A stretch of DNA of 64,000 nucleotides from Sphingobium jiangsuense (lineage in GTDB: Bacteria > Pseudomonadota > Alphaproteobacteria > Sphingomonadales > Sphingomonadaceae): NCBI RefSeq assembly GCF_014196495.1, contig NZ_JACIDT010000002.1, forward strand, positions 427,012-491,011, in the 5' to 3' direction. Under the pieces are notes generated by a model that worked only from the letters and a program-made list of their open reading frames with translations, was not told where the DNA came from and searched no databases. The stretch's first letter is position 1. Every line of letters starts with the position of its first letter. The position numbers were made by a program, and so were the translations under genes. Positions 1 through 8,582 of the stretch are shown here, in pieces.

Positions 1-211
1 CCGAGCAACTGGCGGCAAGCGGGGCAACCGGCGGGTCGATGCCCGACGAGAAGCCGGGCAGGCGAGCGAACGGTCGGTCCGAGCCTGGCGGACGGGCGCA
101 ATTCGTCCGCGCGGCACTGACCCTGCGGCCCCAGCCGCAACGGTTCGTCGCTCAGACGGAGTTCACCGTGCCTCGACCATCCCCTGGACCCAGGCAAGAG
201 CGACCATGACG
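1..211 (-). other. Leader or gene start downstream of the cobalamin riboswitch, unresolved
   Basis: This stretch lies directly downstream (minus strand) of the cobalamin riboswitch, so it should hold the 5' part of the controlled transcript. A 14-codon ORF starts at the ATG whose complement is at 205-207 and stops just after. Beyond it at least two minus-strand frames stay open to the window edge, neither with an ATG near the riboswitch. I recognise no CobN, CobW, BtuB or B12-dependent ribonucleotide reductase N-terminus. The gene under control probably starts here or beyond the left edge. Confidence 0.3.
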
Positions 212-428
212 CCGGCAGGTCTCCTGGCTTGCGGGTCAGGGCTTGATGCACGCCTTCCCAGGCCTCGCATGACTTAGCGTCCGGCCCAGTGGCTGCCGCC
301 CTCAATGGAGGGAAGCGATGTGCATCGCGCTCGCCGCTTACAGTTGCAGGGACAGCTGCGGACTTGGACAATCCCCCAAAGGACCATCCGCACCGCCTTC
401 CCGTTTTAAGCCTCTTCCGAGGCACCGG
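212..428 (-). promoter_or_regulatory. Cobalamin (adenosylcobalamin) riboswitch
   Basis: Read on the minus strand, the element opens with GGTGCC at 426-421 and contains the internal GGGAA segment and the GCTGTCCC-CAACTGTAA core. It ends with AGCCAGGAGACCTGCC at 229-214, the 3' hallmark of the B12 box class. Length (about 215 nt) and order of the conserved blocks fit the family. Known members repress B12 synthesis or uptake genes when the coenzyme is bound. Here the controlled gene lies to the left and is cut by the window edge. Confidence 0.9.
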
Positions 429-468
429 CGCGATCATGAGCAAGCGCGTCAGCGCCCGCTCTCGCGCG

Positions 469-497
469 CTCATAATGCGAATCGCGCAGGAATCCAA
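469..497 (-). promoter_or_regulatory. Possible promoter for the riboswitch transcript
   Basis: On the minus strand a TTGGAT box (497-492) and a TATGAG box (474-469) are separated by 17 bp. They lie about 40 bp upstream of the riboswitch 5' end. The spacing is ideal for a housekeeping sigma factor, but the boxes are only partial matches, so this is a suggestion. No other feature is seen in the rest of 429-537. Confidence 0.35.
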
Positions 498-537
498 TCG
501 GAGATTGTGGCATCCGCCCCTTATGCGGCGGGGCCGG

Positions 538-701
538 TCAGGCAGCCGCTATGGCTTCGGGCACGATGGTCTTGACGATGGAGGCGTCGAGCGCCTCATA
601 ATCGTGCGGGCCGATGGCGCCATTCAGTCCGCCGGCCTGCGCAAAAGATTTCGGTCCTCCCCAAGCAAATGCGCGGCCGGGAAGAGCACTCGCACCGCCC
701 C
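538..701 (-). pseudogene. Possible C-terminal remnant of an unknown gene
   Basis: A minus-strand frame one step off the ligase frame reads through the ligase stop region and ends at TGA (540-538). Its last 44 codons have coding-like codon use (AFAWGGPKSF near the start, IVKTIVPEAI near the end). I see no convincing start codon or ribosome binding site, and I do not recognise the family. It may be the tail of a gene whose front was lost when the ligase cluster or the riboswitch transcript moved next to it, or simply a chance open frame. Confidence 0.25.
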
Positions 702-2291
702 TCAAATCACCAGCGCCAGCATCTCGCTGAGCTGCGTCGCTTCGCTGGCCGGCTTGTCCCTTCTGATGCGGGCGATGCGGGGGAAGCGCATGGCCAGCCC
801 CGATTTATGCCGCTTGCTCGCGTGGATGGAATCGAAGGCCACCTCCAGCACCAGCGTCTTTGCGACTTCGCGGACGGACCCGAAGCGGCCGACCGTGTTT
901 TTCCGCACGAAGCTGTCGAGCCACCTCAATTCTTCGTCGGTAAAGCCCGAATAGGCCTTGCCCACCGGCACGATTTCGCCGCCTTCTTCCGGCGGGGCGG
1001 TCCAGCAGCCGAAGGTATAATCGGAATAGAAGCTCGACCGCTTGCCCGATCCGCGCTGCGCATACATCAGCACGCAGTCGGCGGTGAGCGGATCGCGTTT
1101 CCATTTATACCACAGCCCGGTGCGCCGCCCGCCGACATAGGGGCTATCCCGGCGCTTGAGCATCAGCCCCTCGATCGCCGCGTCGCGCGCGCTGTCGCGC
1201 AACAGGGCGAACCCGTCGAAATCCTCGGCCTCGATCAGCGCCGACAGGTCGAAGCGGTCCGCCGGCAGCCGCTCCACCACCTGTTCCAGACGAAGGCGCC
1301 GCGCCGCCCAGGGCAGCGGCCGCATATCCTCGTCCCCGTCCACCAGCACGTCGTACAGCCGGACGAAGGCCGGATAGTCCTCCAGCATGCGGGCCGGAAC
1401 CGTCTTGCGCCCCAGTCTCTGCTGAAGCGCATTGAAGCTTGCCGCGCCGCCCTCGGCGCCGCCCTGATGCGAGCCGCGGACCAGCAGTTCTCCATCCAGC
1501 ACCGCGGGATAGTGGAAGTCACCGGTGATCTCCGGAAAGCCATGGGTGATGTCGTCGCCGCCCCGGCTGTAGAGCCGGGTTTCTCCGGCGGCATGGACGA
1601 TCTGAACCCGGATGCCGTCCCATTTCCACTCCACGGCGAAATCCGCCAGCGTCAGCATGCGCCCCTCAAGCGGAACGGCGAGCATGAAGGGCCGATAGAC
1701 GGGCAGGGCGTTGGTATCCGGCTTCGCCTCGTTCCGCGCTGCCCAGTCGAACAGGGCGGCATAGGGTGGCGTCAACACATGCCACATTTCCTCGACCTCG
1801 CCGATATCGACGCCGAAAGCCTGGGCGAAAGCCAGTTTCGCCAGTCGGGCGGATATGCCGATGCGCATGCCGCCGGTGGCCATCTTCAGCAGGGCGAAGC
1901 GGCCATTCTCATCCAGCCGGTCGAGCAATGCGGCGAGGTCCTGCCCGACGCTCGCCCGCGTCATCGCGCCGAGCGCCGCCACCGCCTCCGACAGGCTCGG
2001 CGCGGGCTCCGGCGCGGAAGCTCCGGGCCACAGCAGGCTGGCCGTCTCCGCCGTGTCGCCGACATAATCGCGCGAGAGAGCGAACAGCACCGGGTCGACG
2101 CGCTCCTCCACCATCTTGCGGATGGCGGCGGATTTGACGGCGGGGAAATCGAGCCCGCCGGTCAGCGCGGCCAGGGCCCATCCCCGGTCCGGGTCCGGAG
2201 TGTCGTGCAGATAGCGCGCGAGCAGGTCGATCTTGTCGTTGCGCGACCGTGTGTAGATCAAGCTGGTCAACAATGCGCTGAACGCCTTCAT
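702..2291 (-). CDS. Ligase-associated (cisplatin-response type) ATP-dependent DNA ligase
   Basis: This is an ATP-dependent DNA ligase of the bacterial family that travels with a metallo-beta-lactamase exonuclease and often an Lhr-type helicase; it seals nicks after repair of damaged DNA. An N-terminal helical DNA-binding domain covers about residues 1-200. The adenylation site KWDGIR, with the AMP-linked lysine, lies near residue 223, and the nucleotidyltransferase motifs are followed by a C-terminal OB-fold. The ATG at 2291 is chosen because it sits 2 nt after the exonuclease stop; a TTG at 2297 is also possible. Length (529 aa) suits the family. No primase or nuclease domain is fused, so it is not LigD. 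Role in repair is inferred from family. Confidence 0.9.
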   Translation of the reverse strand: MKAFSALLTSLIYTRSRNDKIDLLARYLHDTPDPDRGWALAALTGGLDFPAVKSAAIRKMVEERVDPVLFALSRDYVGDTAETASLLWPGASAPEPAPSLSEAVAALGAMTRASVGQDLAALLDRLDENGRFALLKMATGGMRIGISARLAKLAFAQAFGVDIGEVEEMWHVLTPPYAALFDWAARNEAKPDTNALPVYRPFMLAVPLEGRMLTLADFAVEWKWDGIRVQIVHAAGETRLYSRGGDDITHGFPEITGDFHYPAVLDGELLVRGSHQGGAEGGAASFNALQQRLGRKTVPARMLEDYPAFVRLYDVLVDGDEDMRPLPWAARRLRLEQVVERLPADRFDLSALIEAEDFDGFALLRDSARDAAIEGLMLKRRDSPYVGGRRTGLWYKWKRDPLTADCVLMYAQRGSGKRSSFYSDYTFGCWTAPPEEGGEIVPVGKAYSGFTDEELRWLDSFVRKNTVGRFGSVREVAKTLVLEVAFDSIHASKRHKSGLAMRFPRIARIRRDKPASEATQLSEMLALVI

Positions 2292-2293
2292 GC

Positions 2294-3295
2294 TCAATCG
2301 TCCTCATCCTCATAGCCGACCAGATCGAGCGCGCGGGCCCGCAATTGCCGCGTCCGGCACCAGTGCACCAGCGCGTCCTCGCGGCCATGGGTGACCCAGA
2401 TTTCCGCAGGGGCCAGCTCGGTTATGGTGCCGGTCAGCTCCTTCCAGTCGGCATGATCGGAAATGACGAGCGGCAGCTCGACATTGCGCTGCACCGCCCG
2501 CTGGCGCACCCGCATCCAGCCCGACGCCATGGCGGTGATCGGATCGGGCATGCGCCGGCTCCACCGGTCCTTGAGCGCGGACGGTGGGCACAGGATGATC
2601 TGACCGGCCAGATCCGCCTTGCTCTTTCCCTCCACATTTTCCAGCATGCCGAGGTCGACGCCGAAGGCGGCGTACAGCTCGCACATCCGGGTGAGGGCGC
2701 CGTGCAGGAAGACGGGGCGGTCATATCCGCCGCGACGCAACTCGGCGATGAGGCGCTGCGCCTTGCCCAGCGCATAGGCGCCGACCAGCACGCAGCGATC
2801 GGGATGACGGGCGCGCGCGTCCAGCAACCGGGCCAACTCGTCCTCGATCGGCGGATGCACGAACACCGGCAGGCCGAAGGTCGCCTCGGTGATCAATATG
2901 TCGCAGGCCACCGGTTCGAACGGCAGGCAGGTCGGGTCATGGCGCCTCTTGTAATCGCCGGTGACGACGATGCGCTCGCCGCCACGCTCAAGCAGGATCT
3001 GCGCGGAACCCAGCACATGCCCTGCCGGGAAGAAGGTAGCGGTGACGCCGTCGCCCAGCGCGATGGGCTCTCGCAGGGCGACCTCATGTACGGTTGCCGG
3101 CGCCCCGTAGCGCAGCGCCATGATCGCCGCGGTTTCACGGGTGGCGAACAGTTCCCCATGCCCGCCGCGTGCATGATCCGCATGGCCATGGGTGACGAGC
3201 GCCCGCCCGACCGCGTGCGCCGGATCGATCCAGACATCGCATCCGGGAAGATACAGCCCGTCGGCAAGCGGTGTAATCCAGGATGGACCGGCCAT
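2294..3295 (-). CDS. Ligase-associated DNA damage response exonuclease (MBL fold)
   Basis: This is a metallo-beta-lactamase/beta-CASP nuclease related to mRNA 3'-end processing factors, in the subgroup encoded beside bacterial ATP-dependent ligases. The metal-binding signature HGHADH is visible near residue 40, and the second metal-site region (GHVLGSAQILL) and a late conserved His (HGREDALVHW) follow. The ATG at 3295 gives MAGPSWITPL, the usual start region; the open frame upstream is not conserved-looking. It is followed after 2 nt by the ligase, so the two are translationally coupled. It is predicted to trim DNA ends before ligation. Confidence 0.88.
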   Translation of the reverse strand: MAGPSWITPLADGLYLPGCDVWIDPAHAVGRALVTHGHADHARGGHGELFATRETAAIMALRYGAPATVHEVALREPIALGDGVTATFFPAGHVLGSAQILLERGGERIVVTGDYKRRHDPTCLPFEPVACDILITEATFGLPVFVHPPIEDELARLLDARARHPDRCVLVGAYALGKAQRLIAELRRGGYDRPVFLHGALTRMCELYAAFGVDLGMLENVEGKSKADLAGQIILCPPSALKDRWSRRMPDPITAMASGWMRVRQRAVQRNVELPLVISDHADWKELTGTITELAPAEIWVTHGREDALVHWCRTRQLRARALDLVGYEDEDD

Positions 3296-3515
3296 AGCTG
3301 CATGTCTCCCGTTCGTCCGCGCCCTGTCCCCGCCCGACCCGGAGGGAGGATGGAGGCGATAATGGCGATCAACGCACAAGCCGCCGGATGAGTGCCGCGA
3401 AGCAACCGCCGCCGGAATATCCGCTTTTCGCGCGCGCTTTTTCCGGTTGACCCGCCGCAGGATGCTCATTAGGTGCACCCTACTTCCTGAAACGGTACGC
3501 ACGGGCGGACCTCAG

Positions 3516-3591
3516 GGGCCCTTAGCTCAGTCGGTAGAGCAACTGACTTTTAATCAGTAGGTCGCTGGTTCGAATCCAGCAGGGCTCACCA
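3516..3591 (+). tRNA. tRNA-Lys (anticodon TTT)
   Basis: The cloverleaf is complete: a 7-bp acceptor stem (GGGCCCT with AGGGCTC), a D arm, an anticodon stem ACTGA/TCAGT with loop CTTTTAA (anticodon TTT), a T arm with GTTCGAAT, and an encoded CCA at 3589-3591. The gene sits between the start of the exonuclease gene and the 3' end of folK. About 220 nt upstream (3296-3515) holds no other recognisable gene. Confidence 0.97.
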
Positions 3592-3624
3592 CCATCTTCG
3601 ATAGCTTGCGGAGTTATGGATGGC

Positions 3625-4164
3625 TCAGCCGCGCCTCGGTTCCAAAGCCTTGGGCTTTTTGAGTCGAGCCAGCAACTGCGTCACCGTGCGGCCGCTCACC
3701 GGGTCGCGCCAGTGCGGCGCAACGCTGCGGAGCGGGATCAGCACGAAATCGCGCGCGCGGAAGGCCGGGTGGGGGATGGTGAGCAGGCGGCCGGTCCAGC
3801 AGCCGCCGCTCCACAGCACTATGTCGAGATCGAGCGGCCGGGCGCCCCAGCGGCGGCGGGGGCGGCGTCCGGCGGCGCGCTCCATACGCTTGAGCAACGC
3901 CAGCATCTCGGCGGGCGCAAGGGCGTCCGCCTCGATCAGGATCGCCGCATTGGCATAGCGCCGCAGCGAAGGGCCGATCGGCGGCGTCTCGATGATTGGG
4001 GAGCGGGCGAGCAGGCGGAAGGGCGGGCGGGACAGTGTCGTCATCGCCTGCTCCACCAGCGCCCTGGGCGTCAGGCTGCGCGAGCGCGGCTGGTTGGAGC
4101 CGAGCGCGATCGCATAGACATGGCCGGCAGACGGGCGGACCGGCGGGGACGCGGAACGGGGCAA
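3625..4164 (-). CDS. folK: 2-amino-4-hydroxy-6-hydroxymethyldihydropteridine pyrophosphokinase
   Basis: FolK transfers pyrophosphate from ATP to hydroxymethyl-dihydropterin in folate synthesis. Family marks seen: the N-terminal ALGSN loop, SPIIETPPIG near residue 56, the RWGARPLDLDIVLW block with catalytic Asp residues near 105-115, and the IPHP segment followed by RDFVLIPL. At 179 residues it is slightly longer than the usual 160, with a low-complexity N-terminal lead. Its start directly abuts the stop of the amidase gene, so the two are probably co-transcribed despite unrelated pathways. Confidence 0.93.
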   Translation of the reverse strand: MPRSASPPVRPSAGHVYAIALGSNQPRSRSLTPRALVEQAMTTLSRPPFRLLARSPIIETPPIGPSLRRYANAAILIEADALAPAEMLALLKRMERAAGRRPRRRWGARPLDLDIVLWSGGCWTGRLLTIPHPAFRARDFVLIPLRSVAPHWRDPVSGRTVTQLLARLKKPKALEPRRG

Positions 4165-5025
4165 TCAGATATCCTGCGCCAGACGGCCGTAGAGATCGGG
4201 GCGGCGGTCGCGGAAGAAGCCCATGCCCGCGCGATGCTTGCGCGCGCGGTCGAGATCCAGCGTGGCGACCAGCGCGCCGGTCTGCCAGTTTTCCACCTCC
4301 GCGACGAAATCGCCCCATTCGTCGGTGATGAAGCTGTGGCCGTAGAAGCTCTGCTCGCTCGCGCCTTCGCCCTCGGTGCCGATGCGGTTGGCGGCGATCA
4401 CGGGCATGCAGTTGCTGACCGCATGGCCGACCATCGCGCGACGCCACATGCGGCTGGTGTCGAGGCTGTCGTCATAGGGCTCGGAACCGATGGCGGTCGG
4501 GAAGAACAGCATCTCCGCGCCCATCAGCGCCATGATCCGCGCCGTTTCGGGATACCATTGATCCCAGCAGATGCCGACGCCGATCGTGCCGTAGCGCGTT
4601 TCCCACACCTTGAAGCCCGAATTGCCGGGGCGGAAATAATATTTCTCCTCATAGCCCGGCCCGTCGGGAATATGGCTCTTGCGATAGACGCCCATGATTT
4701 CGCCCGCGTCGTCGATCATCGCGAGGCTGTTATAATGATGCTGGCCGTCGCGCTCGAAGAAGCTGGTCGGGATATAGACCTGCAAGTCCTTCGCCAGCTC
4801 CTGCATCGCCGCGACGGCGGGATGCTCGGCGAGCGGCAGGGCGCGGGCGAACAGCGCCTCGTCCTCGACCGTACAGAAATACGGGCCTTCGAACAGTTCG
4901 GGCGGCAGGATGATCTTCGCCCCGCGCGCGGCGGCCTTGCGCACGGCGTCGGACACTTTCTCGATATTCTCGGCGCGGTCCTCGCCGAAGGCGAGTTGCA
5001 GCGCGGCGACGGTGACTTTGGTCAT
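4165..5025 (-). CDS. aguB: N-carbamoylputrescine amidase
   Basis: This nitrilase-superfamily amidase hydrolyses N-carbamoylputrescine to putrescine, CO2 and ammonia. The Glu-Lys-Cys triad is visible: Glu43 in PPELFEGPYF, Lys116 in YRKSHIPDGPG, and Cys153 in GVGICWDQWYPE. Length (286 aa) is typical. The agmatine deiminase gene lies 94 nt upstream on the same strand, giving a complete agmatine-to-putrescine route, which strongly supports the substrate assignment over other nitrilase relatives. Confidence 0.93.
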   Translation of the reverse strand: MTKVTVAALQLAFGEDRAENIEKVSDAVRKAAARGAKIILPPELFEGPYFCTVEDEALFARALPLAEHPAVAAMQELAKDLQVYIPTSFFERDGQHHYNSLAMIDDAGEIMGVYRKSHIPDGPGYEEKYYFRPGNSGFKVWETRYGTIGVGICWDQWYPETARIMALMGAEMLFFPTAIGSEPYDDSLDTSRMWRRAMVGHAVSNCMPVIAANRIGTEGEGASEQSFYGHSFITDEWGDFVAEVENWQTGALVATLDLDRARKHRAGMGFFRDRRPDLYGRLAQDI

Positions 5026-5119
5026 GGGCTTTATCCGCGGCTAGAGTGATTTCAAAGCAAGTGTCCCTTGCTGACTCGGAAATCACGACAAACAAAGAAG
5101 ATCGGCATTGGTCCGGTTC

Positions 5120-6136
5120 TTATAACCGGGCCGGTGCCGATGGCATTTGCTGGCTGGTACAGTGGAAGCTGCCGCCGCCCGCCAATATGGCGTCGGAGGC
5201 CAGCGGCACAATGGCGCGGCCGGGGAAAAAGGGCGCCAGCGCATCGAGGATCGCCCCGTCATTGGGCGCGCCATAGACCGGCACCACCACCACCGCATTG
5301 GCGATGAGGAAATTCATATAGCTCGCCGGGATCACCTCGCCGTCGACCTCTATGCGGCCGGGGGAGGGCATCGGCGCGACCGTCAGCCCATGGGCGCGGG
5401 CGCGCTCGGCCGCATCGGCATAGATGGCGGCGTTGGGGTCGTCCGCCGCCGTCGCCTGCGGGATGGCGAGAACGCCCGGCGCGACGAAGCGGGCGAGGTT
5501 GTCGACATGGCCGTCGGTATGATCGTTGACGAGGCCGTCGCCCAGCCACAGCATGTCGGACAGGCCGAGGCTGCCCGCCAGCAGCGTTTCGATCTGCTCC
5601 CGCTCCAGCGTCGGGTTGCGATTGGGGTTGAGCAGGCATTGCTCGGTGGTGACGAACAGGCCGGTGCCGTCGGTGTCGACCGCGCCGCCTTCGAAGACCA
5701 GCGGTATGGTGGAGCAGGGGAGGCCGGTCGTCGCCGCGAGGCGCGCGCCGATATCCTCATCGCCCGGCATTTGATATTTGCCGCCCCAGCCGTTGAAACC
5801 GAAATCGGCGAGCGCGCGGCTGCCGTCGCCGCGCTCGACGGCGAGCGGCGCGGTGTCGCGCAGCCAGACATCGCCGATCCGTTCGACCAGCACGGTGGCG
5901 TCGGAGCGGAGCAGCGAGCGGGCTAGCGCGGCGCCTTCCTCGTCATTGCAGACGAGGCGCACTTCCTCGCCCTTGCCCACATCCCCGCCTCCGGTGCGCA
6001 CCGCATCGGCGAAGGCGGCAAGCTGCGCCTGCGCGCGGGCGAGCGTTTCCGCGCCGCCCCATTCGTCGGCGTTCCACGGGAAGCCGACCCACAGCCAATC
6101 GTGCGGTTCCCATTCGGCGGGCATGCGGATGGTCAT
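5120..6136 (-). CDS. aguA: Agmatine deiminase
   Basis: This enzyme of the peptidyl-arginine deiminase family converts agmatine to N-carbamoylputrescine and ammonia. Conserved features include the N-terminal EWEPHDWLWVGFPWN block, the DVWLRDTAP motif near residue 110, FEGGAVDTDG, NDHTDGHVDN, and the catalytic Cys near residue 326 in GGGSFHCTSQQ. Length (338 aa) is normal. It is followed by the amidase gene that uses its product. I infer a polyamine supply role; no arginine decarboxylase is in the window. Confidence 0.94.
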   Translation of the reverse strand: MTIRMPAEWEPHDWLWVGFPWNADEWGGAETLARAQAQLAAFADAVRTGGGDVGKGEEVRLVCNDEEGAALARSLLRSDATVLVERIGDVWLRDTAPLAVERGDGSRALADFGFNGWGGKYQMPGDEDIGARLAATTGLPCSTIPLVFEGGAVDTDGTGLFVTTEQCLLNPNRNPTLEREQIETLLAGSLGLSDMLWLGDGLVNDHTDGHVDNLARFVAPGVLAIPQATAADDPNAAIYADAAERARAHGLTVAPMPSPGRIEVDGEVIPASYMNFLIANAVVVVPVYGAPNDGAILDALAPFFPGRAIVPLASDAILAGGGSFHCTSQQMPSAPARL

Positions 6137-6255
6137 GGGAAGGCTCCGTTCGCTGTTGTGCAGGCGGCGCGCTTATAACCGATCCGCCCGTGCGGAACAG
6201 CCCCGCGATGGCGGGATGGGCGCTTTATTTCGGCCCGTTCCCGCCATCCCCGTCA

Positions 6256-6333
6256 CGTCATGCCAGCACAGGCTGGCATCTGTCGAGACGGCGCGCCACG
6301 GGGCCTGCGACCCCATCCTGCGCTGGGGTGACG
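6256..6333 (-). repeat. Dispersed palindromic repeat, family A, copy 1
   Basis: Two inverted repeats (ATGCCAGC/GCTGGCAT and CCCCAGCG/CGCTGGGG types) are joined by a variable middle and framed by CGTCA and TGACG. Three further copies occur at 15449-15526, 33407-33487 and 48836-48911. This copy is in the intergenic space between aguA and the M28 peptidase (6137-6356), which holds no other recognisable feature. Confidence 0.8.
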
Positions 6334-6356
6334 ATAGGGGCAAGCCAGCAAAGCCC

Positions 6357-7991
6357 CTATTTCCGCCGCTCCGCGCTGCTGTCGCGGATCGCGCGGAATT
6401 CGTCGCCCTCTGCCCAGTTGGGCCAGTCCCGCGTGGTCGCGAGCGCGCGGCCTATGTCGTAATAGAGGCGCAGGTCGGCCATCGTGCCGGTCCAGTCCCA
6501 GCCGGGGTCATATTCGTCCTTCGGGCCGTGATAGCGGTTGGCGGTATAGTCCTCGGCGGCCTTCAGGCCCGCCGTCTTGCCGCCCTTCACCAGATCCTCG
6601 CCGCCCTCGAAATAGACCATCGGCACGCCGAGCTTGGCGAAGCTGAAATGGTCGGAGCGGTAGTAGAAGCCCTTTTCCGGTGTCGGTTCGGCGCTGGCGA
6701 CGCGCTTCTGCTTCGCCAGCGCACGGTCCAGATAGGCGTCCAGGCCGGATTTGCCCTTGCCGATCACCGTCACATTCCTGGCGAGGCCGGCCATGGACAG
6801 CGCGTCCATATTGACGCCGCCCGCCGTCTTTTCGAGCGGGAAGACCGGGTTCGCCGCATAATAGGCCGAGCCGAGCAGCCCCGATTCCTCCGCCGTCACC
6901 GCGAGGAAGACGATGCTGCGGTCGGCCGCGCCCGCCTTCGCATGGGCCTGCGCCAGCGCGACGAGCGCGGCGGTGCCGGTCGCGTTATCGATGGCGCCGT
7001 TGCAGATGTCGTCGCCATCGGGCGCGGGGGTGCAGCGGCCCAGATGATCCCAATGGGCAGTGTAGAGCACATATTCGTCCGGCCGGGCCTTGCCGGGCAG
7101 CAGGCCGATGACGTTCTTCGACCGATGCCTGCCGATCGCGTTGTCGAAGGAAAGCGAGGCCTTCACGCCCAGATCGACGGCCTTGAAGCCGGGCCGTTTC
7201 GCCGCCGCCATCAGCGCGTCGAGATTCTGCCCCGCACCCGCCATCAGTTCGCGCGCCTTGTCGAGCGTGATCCAGCCGATCGCCTCGCTCTGGTCCATAT
7301 GGCCGTTGGCGGCGTCGGCGACATGTTGCGGGCCGGTCCAGCTCGATTGCACGACGTTCCAGCCATAGGCGGCGGGAACGGTGTCGTGGATGATGATCGC
7401 GGCGGCCGCGCCCTGCCGTGCGGCTTCCTCATATTTATAGGTCCAGCGGCCATAATAGGTCATCGCCCGGCCGCTGAACGGGCCGTCCAGCCCCTCCATC
7501 GCATAGTCGGGATCGTTGACGAGGACGAGGACGGTCTTGCCCTTCACGTCGAGGCCCGCATAGTCGTTCCAGCCCTTTTCGGGCGCGTTGATGCCATAGC
7601 CGACGAACACGACCGGGCTGTCCTTGATCGCGACATGGGGCGTGATGCGATAGGTCGCGGCGACCATCTCCGGCCCATAGGCGAGGGAGAGCGGCGTCCT
7701 GCCGCCGGTGAAGATCAGCGGAGTGACGTTCTTCGCGGTGATCTCGACCAGCGGCACGTCCTGCACCCAGCTGCCCCTGTTGCCGGGCTGGAGGCCCGCC
7801 TTCGCGAATTCGCGCTCCAGCAGGGCCACGGTCCTTTCCTCGCCGGGGGAACCGGGCGCGCGGCCCTCGAAGGCATCGGAGGAAAGCTCCTGCGTGACGG
7901 CCTTCATCGTCTCGACGGAAATGTCCTGCGCCTGCGCGCCGGATGCGCCGCCCAGCAGGGCCAGCGCCAATATGGAGGTGGTGATGCGCAC
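6357..7991 (-). CDS. Secreted M28 family peptidase with PA domain
   Basis: This is a predicted zinc aminopeptidase exported across the inner membrane. Residues 1-22 form a Sec signal peptide ending AQAQ. A protease-associated domain spans roughly residues 110-270 (VFVGYGINAPEKGWNDYAGLDVKGKTVLVL). The M28 catalytic part follows, with zinc ligands in YTAHWDHLG, NGAIDNATGTA and AVTAEESGLLGS, then a late YRSDHFSFAKLGVP block holding the last His ligand. Length 544 aa. Substrate is unknown; peptide scavenging is the usual inference. The gene stands alone. Confidence 0.9.
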   Translation of the reverse strand: MRITTSILALALLGGASGAQAQDISVETMKAVTQELSSDAFEGRAPGSPGEERTVALLEREFAKAGLQPGNRGSWVQDVPLVEITAKNVTPLIFTGGRTPLSLAYGPEMVAATYRITPHVAIKDSPVVFVGYGINAPEKGWNDYAGLDVKGKTVLVLVNDPDYAMEGLDGPFSGRAMTYYGRWTYKYEEAARQGAAAAIIIHDTVPAAYGWNVVQSSWTGPQHVADAANGHMDQSEAIGWITLDKARELMAGAGQNLDALMAAAKRPGFKAVDLGVKASLSFDNAIGRHRSKNVIGLLPGKARPDEYVLYTAHWDHLGRCTPAPDGDDICNGAIDNATGTAALVALAQAHAKAGAADRSIVFLAVTAEESGLLGSAYYAANPVFPLEKTAGGVNMDALSMAGLARNVTVIGKGKSGLDAYLDRALAKQKRVASAEPTPEKGFYYRSDHFSFAKLGVPMVYFEGGEDLVKGGKTAGLKAAEDYTANRYHGPKDEYDPGWDWTGTMADLRLYYDIGRALATTRDWPNWAEGDEFRAIRDSSAERRK

Positions 7992-8077
7992 GACAAAGTC
8001 CCTTGCTCTTTTCGTGAGAGCGGGAATGTCGCACCGGAAAGGGCGGAGGGCAAGGGGAGGAGTTTATATATTGAGCT

Positions 8078-8106
8078 GATATATACTAAGATATACACTA
8101 TATATC
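8078..8106. promoter_or_regulatory. AT-rich operator of the toxin-antitoxin pair
   Basis: A perfect 8-bp inverted repeat, GATATATA at 8078-8085 and TATATATC at 8099-8106, sits in a very AT-rich patch just before the AGGAGG ribosome binding site (8111-8116) and ATG (8124) of the antitoxin. Antitoxins of this class usually repress their own promoter, so I infer an autoregulatory operator that also carries the promoter. Confidence 0.5.
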
Positions 8107-8123
8107 ATAAAGGAGGAAATGCG

Positions 8124-8582
8124 ATGAGTATATATGAACCTTTGCGCAACCATCTCAAAAATCTCCGTTCAACCCATTGGAAAGCAAGTTTCTCGGAAAT
8201 AGAGAGGATATTGGCGCGTCCCTTGCCGAAAAGTGCCTATACCTATCAGGCGTGGTGGGCAAATCAGGAAGGAAGGGGCCATTCGCAAACGACTGCATGG
8301 CGTGATGCGGGTTGGAAAACCGCGAATCTTGATCTGAGCAGCAAGACTGTAGAGTTTGAGCGAGCCGGGCAACCGGTATCGGAAAAAATTATCGAGAAGG
8401 ATCGGGCTGATGAGGCTTTATTGCGTCGAGCCGGTCTTTATCTCGGTACCACAGACCGACAGCTCATCTATCGGGAAGGGGTAAAGGCTTTGGTTGAGAG
8501 GGAAGCTGCCAAGAGGCTGGCGAGGCTTGGCGGTAGCAGCCCCGATCTGGAAATCGCTCCGCGCCGCCGGGGTGAGGGATGA
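8124..8582 (+). CDS. DUF7662-VapB fusion antitoxin
   Basis: This 152-aa protein has two parts. Residues about 2-78 (YEPLRNHLKN, FSEIERILARPLPKSAYTYQ, AWWAN, AWRDAGW) match what I know of the DUF7662 domain. Residues about 90-140 (DEALLRRAGLYLGTTDRQLI, REGVKALVEREAAKRLARLG) look like a VapB-type antitoxin tail. The ATG at 8124 is preceded by a strong AGGAGG and the AT-rich operator. Its TGA overlaps the toxin ATG (ATGA), so the pair is coupled. It should bind and neutralise the PIN toxin; the DUF7662 part may serve DNA binding or sensing. Codon use is visibly more AT-rich than the neighbours, suggesting acquisition. Confidence 0.72.
   Translation: MSIYEPLRNHLKNLRSTHWKASFSEIERILARPLPKSAYTYQAWWANQEGRGHSQTTAWRDAGWKTANLDLSSKTVEFERAGQPVSEKIIEKDRADEALLRRAGLYLGTTDRQLIYREGVKALVEREAAKRLARLGGSSPDLEIAPRRRGEG

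Noticed and set aside
289..954. Plus-strand open frames across the riboswitch and ligase 3' end
   Set aside because: They cover a structured RNA element and the antisense of the ligase gene, with no family likeness and poor codon use.
669..2315. Long plus-strand open frame antisense to the ligase
   Set aside because: High-GC shadow frame; the minus-strand ligase has clear catalytic motifs and conserved length.
702..3295. Non-homologous end-joining system (LigD/Ku)
   Set aside because: The ligase has no primase or phosphoesterase domain and no Ku gene is present; the MBL nuclease partner points to the ligase-associated repair cluster instead.
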